This document shows positions 28,763 through 37,779 of a DNA stretch of 64,000 nucleotides, piece by piece. This DNA comes from Hymenobacter sp. IS2118 (GTDB taxonomy: Bacteria > Bacteroidota > Bacteroidia > Cytophagales > Hymenobacteraceae). A program made the translations under genes and the position numbers. The notes beneath the pieces are model-generated. The model saw nothing but the letters and a program-made list of their open reading frames with translations, searched no databases and was not told the DNA's origin. Location of the stretch: contig NZ_JNLX01000149.1 in the NCBI RefSeq assembly GCF_000715495.1, positions 87,116 to 151,115 on the forward strand. The letters are read 5' to 3'. Position 1 is the first letter of the stretch. Every line of letters starts with the position of its first letter.

Positions 28763-29052
28763 AGCACCTCATTCACACCCTCAACAAGGCCTTCGACCAC
28801 CGCGTGCGGCTGGGCGTGATGGCCGTGCTGATGGCCAACGACTCCGTGAGTTTCAACGACCTAAAGGAAGTGCTCGACCTCACCGACGGCAACCTCGCCA
28901 GCCACGTAGCGGCCCTCGAAAAGGCCGAATACGTGCTGGTGAGCAAGCAGTTCATTGGCAAAAAGCCGAACACGACCTACTCGGCTACCGAAGCAGGCAA
29001 AACCGCTTTTCAGCAGCACTTGGCCACTTTAGAGAAGCTGCTGCGAAGCTAG
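28759..29052 (+). CDS. Winged-helix transcriptional regulator (HTH_34/MarR-like)
   Basis: The 97-residue protein is a single winged-helix domain: helices around VRLGVMAVLMANDSVSFNDL, a recognition helix LTDGNLASHVAALEKAEYV, and a wing KQFIGKKPNTTYSATEAGK. This is the PF13601/HTH_34 type. The start is TTG at 28759, overlapping the TGA stop of the membrane-protein gene (TTGA), so the two are translationally coupled. The palindromes at 28054, 29768 and 45898 are the natural candidate binding sites. A repressor role is inferred from the site positions over the -7 boxes. Confidence 0.85.
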   Translation: MKHLIHTLNKAFDHRVRLGVMAVLMANDSVSFNDLKEVLDLTDGNLASHVAALEKAEYVLVSKQFIGKKPNTTYSATEAGKTAFQQHLATLEKLLRS

Positions 29053-29089
29053 CGCCATCATCCCATTATTCACTCTTCTGAGCTAACCC

Positions 29090-29737
29090 ATGTTGCTGCC
29101 AATGAAATCACTGCCTCAATTGCGCCGCTGGCTTCGCTGGCCGGCCGGGCTGCTGCTGGCAGTGCTGGTGGGTGGGTTAGGGCTGTTTGCCGTTGGTGAT
29201 TTCGGCCTTACCCAAAAGGCGCTGAACGGGATGGAAAGCCGGGCGCTGGCGGGTAAATCAACCCGCGCCGATAAGTGGGCGTTGCGACTGCTCTATGGTA
29301 CGCTACAAATGGGTGGCCAAGTGACGTATCCGCAAGCGGCGCAGCTGCTGGATTACTATTGCGCTGGTTCCGGCGATACCCTACGTTTCAATGCACAACC
29401 GTTGTTGCGGCACCCGGAGGTACAGCAGGCGTTGCAGCAGCGCAAGCCGGGCATCACGTTCCGGCATCAGGCGGCAGCCGGGCCGTTCTACATCGCCCGC
29501 CAAACCGATTGGGCGCTGTTTTATGCCTTCGATTTGCTGTATATCCGTCGTACGGTGGACCAGGTAGTGTTTTACGACAACTACTTTTTTCAGCCTCTGG
29601 CCCGGCGCTCCTACACGCCTTTTCGATTCGGGCGGCTCCATTGCAAGCTCAACGACGGCCTGATTCATGTAGCTTATCCCAAGTCAAAACCATTCATCGC
29701 CTTTGCTAAAGTGGCAATGCCTCTGGAGCGTCCTTAA
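29090..29737 (+). CDS. Membrane-anchored protein of unknown function
   Basis: The 215-residue product has one N-terminal hydrophobic anchor (WPAGLLLAVLVGGLGLFAVG) and a soluble remainder with Tyr/Phe-rich stretches (DWALFYAFDLLYIRRTVDQVVFYDNYFFQPL). No family is recognised. The start is ATG 29090 or 29102. It follows the regulator by 37 bp and could be its third operon gene; the next promoter begins after its stop. Confidence 0.55.
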   Translation: MLLPMKSLPQLRRWLRWPAGLLLAVLVGGLGLFAVGDFGLTQKALNGMESRALAGKSTRADKWALRLLYGTLQMGGQVTYPQAAQLLDYYCAGSGDTLRFNAQPLLRHPEVQQALQQRKPGITFRHQAAAGPFYIARQTDWALFYAFDLLYIRRTVDQVVFYDNYFFQPLARRSYTPFRFGRLHCKLNDGLIHVAYPKSKPFIAFAKVAMPLERP

Positions 29738-29767
29738 GCCAAGAAGCGGCACTCTTTTTTTGCCCTT

Positions 29768-29788
29768 TAACTTTGAAATACAAAGTTC
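29768..29788 (+). promoter_or_regulatory. Operator/promoter site B of the CTTTG-N5-CAAAG family
   Basis: The -7 box TAACTTTG (29768-29775) is followed by AAATA and CAAAG (29781-29785), then TTC. The arms extend to 7 bp (AACTTTG and CAAAGTT). The site is 17 bp before the ATG at 29806. It aligns with sites A and C across the whole 21 bp. Confidence 0.65.
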
Positions 29789-29805
29789 TTTAAAATAATT
29801 TAACT

Positions 29806-31446
29806 ATGAATCCTACTGCTGAATCGGCGGGCCAATGGCCGGCCCCCGCCCGCCCCGCCGCCCTGGCCAAGCCGGCGCTAACTCCCCTTACCGCCGCACA
29901 AAAGCTGTTCCTGCCCCTGGGCGCGCTGCTCTTCGACTGGCTGTTTTGCCTTCAGAAAGCCGGGTCGAATGTGCTGGTGTTCACGGTTTTTGTGGTGGTG
30001 GCGCAGTTGGTGCTGCTGCCCAAAGTGGCCGCGGTGCGGCGCTCGGGCTATTTCTGGCTGATGATGGGCGGCAGTTTGTTCAGCGGCGCCACGATGGCCG
30101 TGTACGGCTCGGACGTTGCAGCACTGGCTTGCGGAGTTTCGGTGCTTATGCTGCTGGGCTACGTCAACCAGCCGCATCTGCGGCTGGGGCTGTATGCGCT
30201 GCTCACGGCCGTGGGCAGCGGGATGCAGGCGGGGCCACGGGTGCTGCTGCGGCTGCGGCTGCGGGCGCCGCGCAACGCGGGAGAAGGCGTGCGCCGCGGC
30301 TGGTTCTACGGCCGCCTGCTGCTGGTTCCGGTGCTGGTGCTGGGCGCCTTTCATATCCTGTTTATGGCTGCCAATCCCCGGTACATGGCCTACGTTGGCC
30401 GGGTGATAGACGCACTGGGCGAGTTTCTGCTGTGGCTGCTGCCGGAAGTGTCGCTGGTGCACGTGGTGTTCCTCACGCTGGGCTTTCTGGTCACGGCGGG
30501 GGCGGTGGTGTTGGTGCCGGTGTATTTTTTCGCCGACCACGAGTCCCGTTTTGGGGAGTTTGTCCGGCGGCATCGCGACCGGGTGGCGTCGTTTGCCGTG
30601 CGCCGGCCCAATTTCCAGCCCAACACCCACCGCGCCCTCGACCTGCGCAAGGAATGGGTGGCGGCGGTGGCCCTTTTTGCCCTCGTGAACGTCCTGCTGC
30701 TGGTGGTGAATGCCATCGACATCAACTGGCTGTGGTTTGGGTTTGTGCCCAAGCCCGGATTCGACCTTACCCAATTTGTGCACGAAGGCACTTATGTGCT
30801 CATTTTCAGTATTCTGCTGGCCATGGGCATCGTGCTGTGGTTTTTCCGACGCAACCTCAACTTTTACGTGCCCGGCCTGTCGTGGCTGCGCTGGGGCGCT
30901 ACGGTGTGGGTGCTGCAAAATGCGGTACTGGCCGTGTCGGTAGGGCTACGCAATTATTACTACATCCAGTACAGCGGCCTGGCCTACAAGCGGATTGGAG
31001 TGTGCTTTTTTCTGCTGCTGGTGTTTTTCGGGCTGGGCACAGTGCTCCTCAAAATCTGGCAGCGCCGCTCTGCTTACAGTCTCATTCGGCTGAATTTTCT
31101 GGCGGTGTACGCGGCGGTGCTCCTGCTGGCCGCCGGCAACTGGGAAGTCTGGATTGCCAGCTACAACTTGCAGGCCCGTTTCCGTAGCATCGACATCGGT
31201 TTTCTGCTTGACATGCCCGGCCGGGTGCTGCCCACGCTGGTGGCCCGCCGTGCCCTCATCGACACGGCCCCCCACCTCACGGCCGAAGCCGAATACGGCG
31301 GCGCTGAAGTCATCACGGCCGTGGAAGCCCAGCGCCGACTAGACGCTGCCGTGGCCGCCTGGAAAAGCCATTACCAAACCCACCCCAACTGGCAAGGCCG
31401 CACCTACACCGAATGGCGCACTGCCCGCACCCTGATTTTGAATTAG
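29806..31446 (+). CDS. DUF4153/DUF4173-type polytopic membrane protein
   Basis: The 546-residue protein has a Pro/Ala-rich N-terminus, around twelve hydrophobic segments, and a soluble C-terminal tail of about 75 residues (from AEAEYGGAEVITAVEAQRRLD). Layout and segments such as YYYIQYSGLAYKRIGVCFFLLLVF match membrane proteins annotated DUF4153 or DUF4173; I cannot separate the two from memory. Function is unknown. It is preceded by the palindromic operator at 29768, shared with the winged-helix regulator operon and creD, which points to an envelope role. Confidence 0.75.
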   Translation: MNPTAESAGQWPAPARPAALAKPALTPLTAAQKLFLPLGALLFDWLFCLQKAGSNVLVFTVFVVVAQLVLLPKVAAVRRSGYFWLMMGGSLFSGATMAVYGSDVAALACGVSVLMLLGYVNQPHLRLGLYALLTAVGSGMQAGPRVLLRLRLRAPRNAGEGVRRGWFYGRLLLVPVLVLGAFHILFMAANPRYMAYVGRVIDALGEFLLWLLPEVSLVHVVFLTLGFLVTAGAVVLVPVYFFADHESRFGEFVRRHRDRVASFAVRRPNFQPNTHRALDLRKEWVAAVALFALVNVLLLVVNAIDINWLWFGFVPKPGFDLTQFVHEGTYVLIFSILLAMGIVLWFFRRNLNFYVPGLSWLRWGATVWVLQNAVLAVSVGLRNYYYIQYSGLAYKRIGVCFFLLLVFFGLGTVLLKIWQRRSAYSLIRLNFLAVYAAVLLLAAGNWEVWIASYNLQARFRSIDIGFLLDMPGRVLPTLVARRALIDTAPHLTAEAEYGGAEVITAVEAQRRLDAAVAAWKSHYQTHPNWQGRTYTEWRTARTLILN

Positions 31447-31554
31447 TTGTCAGTTGCTAGTTGTCCGTTGTTGGTCAGGTAGTTAAATCTAATCAACTGA
31501 TAATAGGCAACCAGCAACCGATAACCGACAACCAGCAACCGACAACTAACAACC
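31444..31554. repeat. GTCAGTTGCT-family palindrome, copy 2
   Basis: AGTTGTCAGTTGCTAGTTGTC on the left faces repeated GCAACCAGCAACCGATAACC and GACAACCAGCAACCGACAAC units on the right. It fills the entire gap between the DUF4153/DUF4173-type gene and the small membrane-protein gene at 31557. Confidence 0.85.
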
Positions 31555-31556
31555 AC

Positions 31557-31781
31557 ATGACTACTGGAATCTCCCAACTGCTGCTCACGTTTCTGGGGCT
31601 GCTTTTCTGCGCCGGCGACGTGGCCATCCTCGGCGTGCTGCTCACGTGGCAGGAGCGTGCGCCCTCGCCCGATACTCGTCGCCACCGGTTGTTGCGCACG
31701 GTACTGCCACTGGCGGTGGTGCTGGTGGGGCTGCTGCTGCTCGCCTTCGCGCAAATCATGCTGCTGTGGTCGGAGCTATAA
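31557..31781 (+). CDS. Small two-helix membrane protein
   Basis: The 74-residue product (MTTGISQLLLTFL...) has two hydrophobic segments (LLLTFLGLLFCAGDVAILGVLL and TVLPLAVVLVGLLLLAFAQI) joined by a short charged loop. No family is recognised. ATG 31557 follows the palindrome directly; the frame is open further upstream only through repeat sequence. It is probably co-transcribed with 29806. Confidence 0.55.
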   Translation: MTTGISQLLLTFLGLLFCAGDVAILGVLLTWQERAPSPDTRRHRLLRTVLPLAVVLVGLLLLAFAQIMLLWSEL

Positions 31782-31862
31782 TTCGTTTTTGCCGATTACT
31801 TGATGTGAGACAGGGGTTTAGGGTGATATTAGTAACTGACAACTATATTTTAGCAACAGCTT

Positions 31863-32243
31863 ATGGATAATTATTTGATGTTGCTGCTGCCAGGCTGGCC
31901 GCGGGTGCCGCCGCGGTTGTGGCTCACGGCTGGCCTTGGGGCGTTGGCCGGTATGAATCTGCTGTTTATAAGGGAGATATGGCCCCACACGCCCAGTGCA
32001 GGCTTGGTCTTCAGGCTGTTTACACTGGCCGCAATGCTGGCCGGTTTTTGCCAGTTGGTGTTGCTTTTGCAAGCCTGGACAAAAGCTTACGCGGGCCCCT
32101 GGTGGGCAAAGCTGCTATTTCGCACGGTGGTATTCCCCGGCGTGGCCGGGTGCGTACTCGTAGCCGCAATTACTCTGGTAATGCTGTTATCCGCCGTTGC
32201 TGAAGTATTCGACGCTGGCAGCGCCCGCACGATGGCGTCCTGA
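31863..32243 (+). CDS. Membrane protein of unknown function
   Basis: The 126-residue product has about four hydrophobic segments (LWLTAGLGALAGMNLLFI, LVFRLFTLAAMLAGFCQLVLLLQ, LLFRTVVFPGVAGCVL and AAITLVMLLSAVAEVF). No family is recognised. It lies 81 bp after the previous small membrane-protein gene in the same direction. Confidence 0.5.
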   Translation: MDNYLMLLLPGWPRVPPRLWLTAGLGALAGMNLLFIREIWPHTPSAGLVFRLFTLAAMLAGFCQLVLLLQAWTKAYAGPWWAKLLFRTVVFPGVAGCVLVAAITLVMLLSAVAEVFDAGSARTMAS

Positions 32244-32455
32244 AAATTACATCCGGTCTGGCACTGGCGGCCGATGGATTTGACTGACAATTCTCCAAAA
32301 TCAAACACCTGTTCAGCCGTAAAGCCAAGGGCTTGCAAGCGTGGTCTATTTCCAATCATACTAAATGGTTATGAAGAATATTGTATAGCTTGGTGTCTCA
32401 TTTGACTTGCGGTGGTGAACCAGGTCGGTGACCATTTCATATTTCCCCTCCCTCT

Positions 32456-32848
32456 ATGTTCAGAACGCTGCTTTTAGTCGTGCTCTTCATTGCCGTGGTC
32501 GTGGAGCTGGCCCTGGCGGGGGGCTGTTTCTTCGCGCCGGCGTTCACGCTCACGCAGTTTGGGGTGAAGTATGGGCCGGAAACCAAGTTCCTGACCTACA
32601 TCGTGGGGTGGCTGCTGCTGTTTGTATCGCTGGCTGCTCTGGTGGCCTTTGGGCAGGTATGGCAGCGCCGGCCCAGCTACGCTACCTGGTGCTACCTGCT
32701 GGGCGTGTGGTGGATAGGCATCGGAATAGGGATTTACCACGTCTTTGGCAAGCCCGACAACCTGCTGCTGGATTCGGTGAAAGGACTGCTGATTGTGGTC
32801 CTCACCTGGCGCTGCCAGGCCACGCGCATCATGGCGCGCCGCTACTAG
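32456..32848 (+). CDS. Four-helix membrane protein of unknown function
   Basis: The 130-residue product starts with a hydrophobic segment (MFRTLLLVVLFIAVVVELAL) and has three more (YIVGWLLLFVSLAALVAFG, YLLGVWWIGIGIGIYHVF and SVKGLLIVVLTW). The pattern is that of small uncharacterised membrane proteins. No function can be given. A 212-bp gap with no visible feature separates it from the upstream gene. Confidence 0.6.
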   Translation: MFRTLLLVVLFIAVVVELALAGGCFFAPAFTLTQFGVKYGPETKFLTYIVGWLLLFVSLAALVAFGQVWQRRPSYATWCYLLGVWWIGIGIGIYHVFGKPDNLLLDSVKGLLIVVLTWRCQATRIMARRY

Positions 32849-32898
32849 CGTGTAATCAGTATCTTGGCAGCCCAATGGTTTAATTGTCGGCCCGCTCT

Positions 32899-33357
32899 AT
32901 GCCCACTTCTCACGTTCATCCGCTGCCGCCCGTGCCCATGCTCTCGCGCCTGGGCCGGGCGCTGGCCGGCGCGCAGGTGCTGAAAGAAACGCTCACCATG
33001 CTGTTTCTGGGGTGGCCGCTAGTGAAAGACGCCCCGCTGGTACTGCTTTCGGCACTGCCGGGAGTGGTGCTCTACCTCTTGCACTGGCATCTGGCGCTGG
33101 GCCGGGCGGGCCGGGTGTTTGCCGCCGTGGTGTGGGGTTTTACCCTGCTCGATGAGCTGTGGGGCCTGTTGCTGTTTCAGGAGCTGGACTCGCCTACTCG
33201 CGCTCAAATTCGCATGCTGTACTGGAGCTACTTTCTGGGGCTGGGCTTTATTCTGCTGGCATTGGGGGAGTTGGGTTGGCGCTGGCAGCGACGCCGGCGC
33301 AAGGCGCGGCGCAACGTCTATCATCAGGCCATGTTGTCGGCCCGCACGCGGCGCTAG
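32899..33357 (+). CDS. Small membrane protein with basic tail
   Basis: The 152-residue product has about four hydrophobic segments (LKETLTMLFLGWPLV, LVLLSALPGVVLYLLHW, FAAVVWGFTLLDELWGLLLF, YFLGLGFILLALGELGW) and a strongly basic C-terminus (RWQRRRRKARRNVYHQ). No family is recognised. ATG 32899 is preferred to the upstream TTG at 32884. Confidence 0.55.
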   Translation: MPTSHVHPLPPVPMLSRLGRALAGAQVLKETLTMLFLGWPLVKDAPLVLLSALPGVVLYLLHWHLALGRAGRVFAAVVWGFTLLDELWGLLLFQELDSPTRAQIRMLYWSYFLGLGFILLALGELGWRWQRRRRKARRNVYHQAMLSARTRR

Positions 33358-33555
33358 GTTTTGCGGCCGTTCCGAGGCCGGTTGGTCGGGCCGAAAACGG
33401 GGCGATGAAAACGTTTGGCCAGGGCGTGCGAATTAGGCTACGTTGTCCGAACCGGCTGCTGGAAGGCTAGCAGGTCAAATCCGGGGCCGAACCGGCTTTG
33501 GCGAACCCTGCGGCATCCAAAAATCGATTACTGACATATTGGACCCACCGGCTGG

Positions 33556-33563
33556 TATATTTG
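33556..33563 (+). promoter_or_regulatory. -7 box (TATATTTG) before the class A PBP gene
   Basis: A perfect TAnnTTTG box lies 63 bp before the ATG at 33627. A TTG at 33539 is closer than the usual -33 spacing. Confidence 0.5.
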
Positions 33564-33626
33564 TTCGTTTTCGCAGCGGAGGCGTGCCCGGTTGGGCCGA
33601 GCCCTGTTTTCCACTTGTTGCCTCGC

Positions 33627-36023
33627 ATGGCTGACTTCAAACCGCCACTTTCTGCCCTCCCCACCGGCTCCAAACCCACCGCGCCGCGCCGCCGCTGGCC
33701 CCTGCGCGTCACCCATTTTGCCTGGATAATGTTTGGCTTGGTGGTGATACTGTTCCTGGTGTACCCGGTACTGGTGAGCACTAATTTCATGTTTCTGTTC
33801 GGAAAGTCGCCCAGCCTTTCCGATTTGGAAAACCCCAAAGTGGAGCGGGCCTCCGAACTCTACACCTCTGATGGCGTGCTGATTGGCAAGTACTTCCGCG
33901 AAAACCGCTCGCCGGTACCGCTCAGTAAAATGTCGCCCCTGCTGGTAGATGCCTTGGTGGCCACCGAAGACGCGCGTTACTATGAGCACTCGGGCATCGA
34001 CTTGCAGGCGGTGTTGGGCGGCGCATTTTCTTCGGTGCGCGGCGAGAAGCGTGGCGGCTCCACCATCACCCAGCAGCTGGCCAAAAACCTCTACAAAATT
34101 CGGCGGCAGCAAAGCCGGGGCGCTCTGGGCTACATCCCGGTGGTGAGCACCATTGTGGCCAAAACCAAGGAATGGCTCACCGCCGTGGACCTGGAGCAGC
34201 GCTACACCAAGCGCGAAATCCTGCGCATGTACCTCAATACGGTGGAGTACGGCTCCAGCGCCTACGGCATCAAAGTAGCGGCCAAAACCTTCTTCAATAC
34301 CTCGCCCGACAGCCTCAAGCCCGAGGAAGCCGCCATGCTGGTGGGCGTGCTCAACAACCCCACGGCCTATAACCCGCGCTTTCATCCGGTGGCCGCCCTG
34401 CGCCGCCGCAACGTGGTGCTCGACCGCATGGGCCAGGCCGGCGTACTGCCTCCCGCCGAAATAGCCGCGCTCAAAACCAAGCCCATTGTGCTCGATTACC
34501 ACGTGGAACGGCACATCGATGGCCCCGATACGTATTTCCGCAGCGCCGTCAGTCAGTTTGTGGGCCAGTGGTGCGACAGCACCGGCTACGATATGTACCG
34601 CGACGGCCTGAAAATTTACACCACCATTGATTCGCGCATGCAGGCGCATGCCGAGGAAGCCCTGCACGAGCGCATGAAAGCCCTGCAGCGCAACTTCGAT
34701 AATTTCTGGCGCAACCGCGACTCAAACCCCTGGGTGGATGACAAGGGCAACGAAATCCCCGACTTCATCCAGACTCAGATGAAGCGCACGCAAGGCTACA
34801 AAACCCTCGCCAACCGCTACCGAAACCAGCCCGCCCGCCTCGATTCGGCCCTGAACGCCAAGCGGCCGATGAAAGTATTTACCTGGAAAAAAGACGACGG
34901 TGACACCACACTAGTCATGTCGCCGCTCGATTCGCTGGCCTACTACAAGCGCTTTCTGCGGGCCGGCATGATGAGCATGGACCCGTTCACCGGGCACATC
35001 AAGGCGTGGGTGGGCGGGCTCGACTACCGCTTTTTTCAGTATGACCACGTGAAGCAGGGCCGCCGCCAGGCCGGCTCCACCTTCAAGCCCTTTGTGTACC
35101 TCACGGCCCTCGACAACGGCTACTCGCCCTGCGACCGGATTCGGGACGAGCGGGTGACCATCAACTACGTCGAAAATGGCCAGGACATGGAATGGAAGCC
35201 CGACAATGTGACCCGCGAGTACACCGGCATCAACATGACCCTGCGCCACGCCATGGCCCGTTCCGTCAACTCCATCACGGCCCAGCTCACCGAGAAAGTA
35301 GGCTGGGGCAACGTGGCCAAATACGCCCGCAAAGTCGGCATCACCAGTCCGTTGCTCTCGGTGCCCAGCATCGGCCTCGGCTCGGGCGGCGACGTGAGCG
35401 TGTACGAGATGGTGAATGCCTACAGCACGTTCATGAACAGCGGTTTCCGCAGCGAGCCGCGCCTGGTTACGCGCATCGAAGACCGCAACGGCAACGTCAT
35501 CAAGCAGTTCGACCCCGTGCAGAAGCGTGCCATTTCGGCCGAAACCGCCTGGCTAATGACTTACATGCTGCGCGGCGGCATGGAGGAGCCAGGCGGCACC
35601 TCTCAAGCCCTGTGGGACTATGAGCTTTTTCGCAAAAACAACCAAATCGGCGGCAAAACCGGCACTACGTCCAACTACTCCGACGGCTGGTACATGGGCA
35701 TGACCAAGGACCTGGTAACCGGCGTGTGGGTGGGCGGCGAAGACCGCAGCATTCACTTCGTGGGCTCGCAGCAGGGCGAGGGCGGCCGCACCGCGCTGCC
35801 CATCTTCGGCAAGTTCATGGAGAAGATTTACCAGGACAAAGAGCTGGACTACACCCAGGGCGAATTCCCCAAGCCCTCGGTTAAAATCAGTAAGAAATAC
35901 AACTGCGTTTCGCCCAGCGAGCCGCGCCGCCGCGCCGCCGCCGTCGACACCATCGCCGCCGATAACCTGCTAGAGCAGATGAATGCCGGAGGAGGCGTGC
36001 CCGACAGCCTGCCCAGGCGGTAA
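33627..36023 (+). CDS. Class A penicillin-binding protein (PBP1A-type)
   Basis: The 798-residue bifunctional enzyme polymerises and crosslinks peptidoglycan outside the inner membrane. After one N-terminal membrane segment (FAWIMFGLVVILFLVYPVLV) comes the GT51 domain with EDARYYEHSG (catalytic Glu114), GGSTITQQLAKNLY and the REILRMYLNTVEYG motif. The transpeptidase domain has GSTFKP (Ser484, Lys487), SVN (546-548) and KTGT (677-680). ATG 33627 follows a -7 box; the open frame continues 43 codons upstream into promoter sequence. A short Arg/Ala-rich tail ends the protein. Confidence 0.95.
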   Translation: MADFKPPLSALPTGSKPTAPRRRWPLRVTHFAWIMFGLVVILFLVYPVLVSTNFMFLFGKSPSLSDLENPKVERASELYTSDGVLIGKYFRENRSPVPLSKMSPLLVDALVATEDARYYEHSGIDLQAVLGGAFSSVRGEKRGGSTITQQLAKNLYKIRRQQSRGALGYIPVVSTIVAKTKEWLTAVDLEQRYTKREILRMYLNTVEYGSSAYGIKVAAKTFFNTSPDSLKPEEAAMLVGVLNNPTAYNPRFHPVAALRRRNVVLDRMGQAGVLPPAEIAALKTKPIVLDYHVERHIDGPDTYFRSAVSQFVGQWCDSTGYDMYRDGLKIYTTIDSRMQAHAEEALHERMKALQRNFDNFWRNRDSNPWVDDKGNEIPDFIQTQMKRTQGYKTLANRYRNQPARLDSALNAKRPMKVFTWKKDDGDTTLVMSPLDSLAYYKRFLRAGMMSMDPFTGHIKAWVGGLDYRFFQYDHVKQGRRQAGSTFKPFVYLTALDNGYSPCDRIRDERVTINYVENGQDMEWKPDNVTREYTGINMTLRHAMARSVNSITAQLTEKVGWGNVAKYARKVGITSPLLSVPSIGLGSGGDVSVYEMVNAYSTFMNSGFRSEPRLVTRIEDRNGNVIKQFDPVQKRAISAETAWLMTYMLRGGMEEPGGTSQALWDYELFRKNNQIGGKTGTTSNYSDGWYMGMTKDLVTGVWVGGEDRSIHFVGSQQGEGGRTALPIFGKFMEKIYQDKELDYTQGEFPKPSVKISKKYNCVSPSEPRRRAAAVDTIAADNLLEQMNAGGGVPDSLPRR

Positions 36024-36024
36024 G

Positions 36025-36096
36025 TCATCAGTCGCTGGTTGTTAGTACTGAGTCCATCTACTGACTAACAATGGACAACGAGCAACTGACAACCAG
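36025..36096. repeat. GTCAGTTGCT-family palindrome, copy 3
   Basis: TCATCAGTCGCTGGTTGTTAGT on the left faces GACTAACAATGGACAACG and AGCAACTGACAACCA on the right. It fills the 78-bp gap between two convergent genes (PBP and the epimerase). Confidence 0.8.
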
Positions 36097-36101
36097 CTTG
36101 C

Positions 36102-37034
36102 CTACTCGCCCGCGTACAGCGCTTCGAGTGCCCCACGCAGCTCCGGAAATTCGTATTCAAAACCCTGCGCCAGTACTTTTTGGGCGCTCACGCGCTGGGA
36201 GGCTAGCACGATGTCACTCATTTCACCCAAGGCCAGTTTAAGGCCGAAAGCGGGCACCTTGGGTAGAATTAGCGGGCGGTGCAGTACCTCAGCCAGCACT
36301 TCTGTGAACCGGGCGTTGGTGACCGGCGCGGGCGCCACGGCGTTGTAGGTGCCGCGCCAGGCGTCGTCGTCCATCATCGCCATGATGAGGCGGCACAGGT
36401 CGTCGAGGTGAATCCAGGACATGTATTGCTTGCCGCTGCCCAGCGCGGCGCCGGCGCCCAGCTTCATAGGACGCGCCATTTGGGGCAGGGCGCCGCCTTC
36501 GGTGCTCAGCACGATGCCAATGCGTGGGACAACCGTACGAATGCCCAGCGCTGCTACCGGTTCGGCCGCCAACTCCCACTGGTTAGCCACGTCGGCCAGG
36601 AAATCCTGTGTGGGCAGGCCCGGCGGCGAGTCTTCGGTCAGTACGGTGTCGGCTGCGTCGCCATATACGCCAATGGCCGAAGCCGAAATAAAGGCTTTGA
36701 CGTGGTGCTTCGGCTTGGAAAGCTCGCGGTGGAGCAGGGCCAGGCCCCCCAGCCGGCTGGTCATGATGTCGCGCTTACGCTCGTCCGTCCATTTTCCGTC
36801 CGAAACGCTGGCACCGGCCAGGTTCACGATGTAGTCGGCATATGGAATGGCCGCCTCATCGATGGTCCCGCGCTGCGTATCCCAGCGGAAGCTGCGGTAG
36901 TGGCTGCTTTTTGTGGGATGACGGGTGAGAATGGCCACTTCGTAGCCGCTGTCAATCAGTATTTCGGAGAGGCGTGTGCCCACGAGGCCGGTGCCGCCGG
37001 TAATGAGGACTTTACGGGGAGAATTCTCGGTCAT
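36102..37034 (-). CDS. TIGR01777-type NAD-dependent epimerase/oxidoreductase
   Basis: The 310-residue protein is an extended short-chain dehydrogenase: nucleotide motif ITGGTGLVGTRLSEIL near residue 12, YADYIVNLAGASVSDGKWT, a Ser/Tyr region (ISASAIGVYGD) and a C-terminal DUF1731-like end (VLAEVLHRPLILPKVPAFGLKLALGEMSDIVLASQRV). This matches the SulA/YfcH-like family of unknown substrate. The start is ATG 37034. Confidence 0.88.
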   Translation of the reverse strand: MTENSPRKVLITGGTGLVGTRLSEILIDSGYEVAILTRHPTKSSHYRSFRWDTQRGTIDEAAIPYADYIVNLAGASVSDGKWTDERKRDIMTSRLGGLALLHRELSKPKHHVKAFISASAIGVYGDAADTVLTEDSPPGLPTQDFLADVANQWELAAEPVAALGIRTVVPRIGIVLSTEGGALPQMARPMKLGAGAALGSGKQYMSWIHLDDLCRLIMAMMDDDAWRGTYNAVAPAPVTNARFTEVLAEVLHRPLILPKVPAFGLKLALGEMSDIVLASQRVSAQKVLAQGFEYEFPELRGALEALYAGE

Positions 37035-37119
37035 GGTTGGGGTTGCGAACAAAAGCCTGTAAAGGTAGAGCGCGCGGCGGGCCGGGCCATTTCAAAAGTT
37101 CATTGCGCCACGTAGCGGC

Positions 37120-37779
37120 CTACTTGCCAATCTGACGCAGAAACTCCCCGCGCAGCGCTTCGTCCGTCGCAAACCGGCCGCTGTATTCGCTGGTCAGGGT
37201 CGAGCTGCTGGTATCATTCACGCCACGGCTCATCACGCACAGGTGGTCGGCTTCGATGAGCACGGCCACGTCGTCGGTGCCCAAGCTCTGCTTCAGCTCC
37301 TCGGCAATCTGCCGGGTGAGGCGCTCCTGTACCTGTGGGCGGCGGGCGTAGTACTGCACCACGCGGTTGAGCTTGCTGAGGCCCACCACATTAGCGCCGG
37401 GCAGATAGGCCACATGAGCCTTGCCGATGATGGGCACGAAGTGGTGCTCGCAGCAGGAAAAGAGCGTGATATCGCGCTCCACCAGCAGCTGGTGGTAGTC
37501 GTAGCGATTATCGAACATGCGCACTTCTGGGCGGTTTTTCGGGTCTAGCCCTTTAAACCACTCCTGCACGTACATTTTGGCCACCCGGCGGGGCGTGCCC
37601 GCCAGGCTGTCGTCGGTCAGGTCGAGGCCCAGTTCGCGCATGATAGCCTCAAAATGGCCGCTAATGGCCGTAATCTTCGCTTCGTCGTCGTGGTCAAACG
37701 CGTCGTCGCGCAGAGGGGTGCGCAGGCCCGTAGGCAGATGCGCGTCGGTTGCCGGGGCCAGTCCCGAAGGGTTATCCAT
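37120..37779 (-). CDS. folE: GTP cyclohydrolase I
   Basis: The 219-residue cytosolic enzyme converts GTP to dihydroneopterin triphosphate, the first step toward folate, biopterin or deazapurines. The zinc and catalytic segment is [22 protein letters not shown], followed by [25 protein letters not shown] and CVMSRGVND. The N-terminus is an extended tail before [21 protein letters not shown]. The gene overlaps the upstream PTPS-family gene by 8 bp, so the two enzymes are coupled. Confidence 0.95.
   Translation of the reverse strand: MDNPSGLAPATDAHLPTGLRTPLRDDAFDHDDEAKITAISGHFEAIMRELGLDLTDDSLAGTPRRVAKMYVQEWFKGLDPKNRPEVRMFDNRYDYHQLLVERDITLFSCCEHHFVPIIGKAHVAYLPGANVVGLSKLNRVVQYYARRPQVQERLTRQIAEELKQSLGTDDVAVLIEADHLCVMSRGVNDTSSSTLTSEYSGRFATDEALRGEFLRQIGK

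Noticed and set aside
31444..31554. Possible CRISPR-like or tandem direct repeat (GCAACCAGCAACCGAC units)
   Set aside because: Units are short, imperfect and arranged as an inverted repeat with no spacers and no cas genes nearby.
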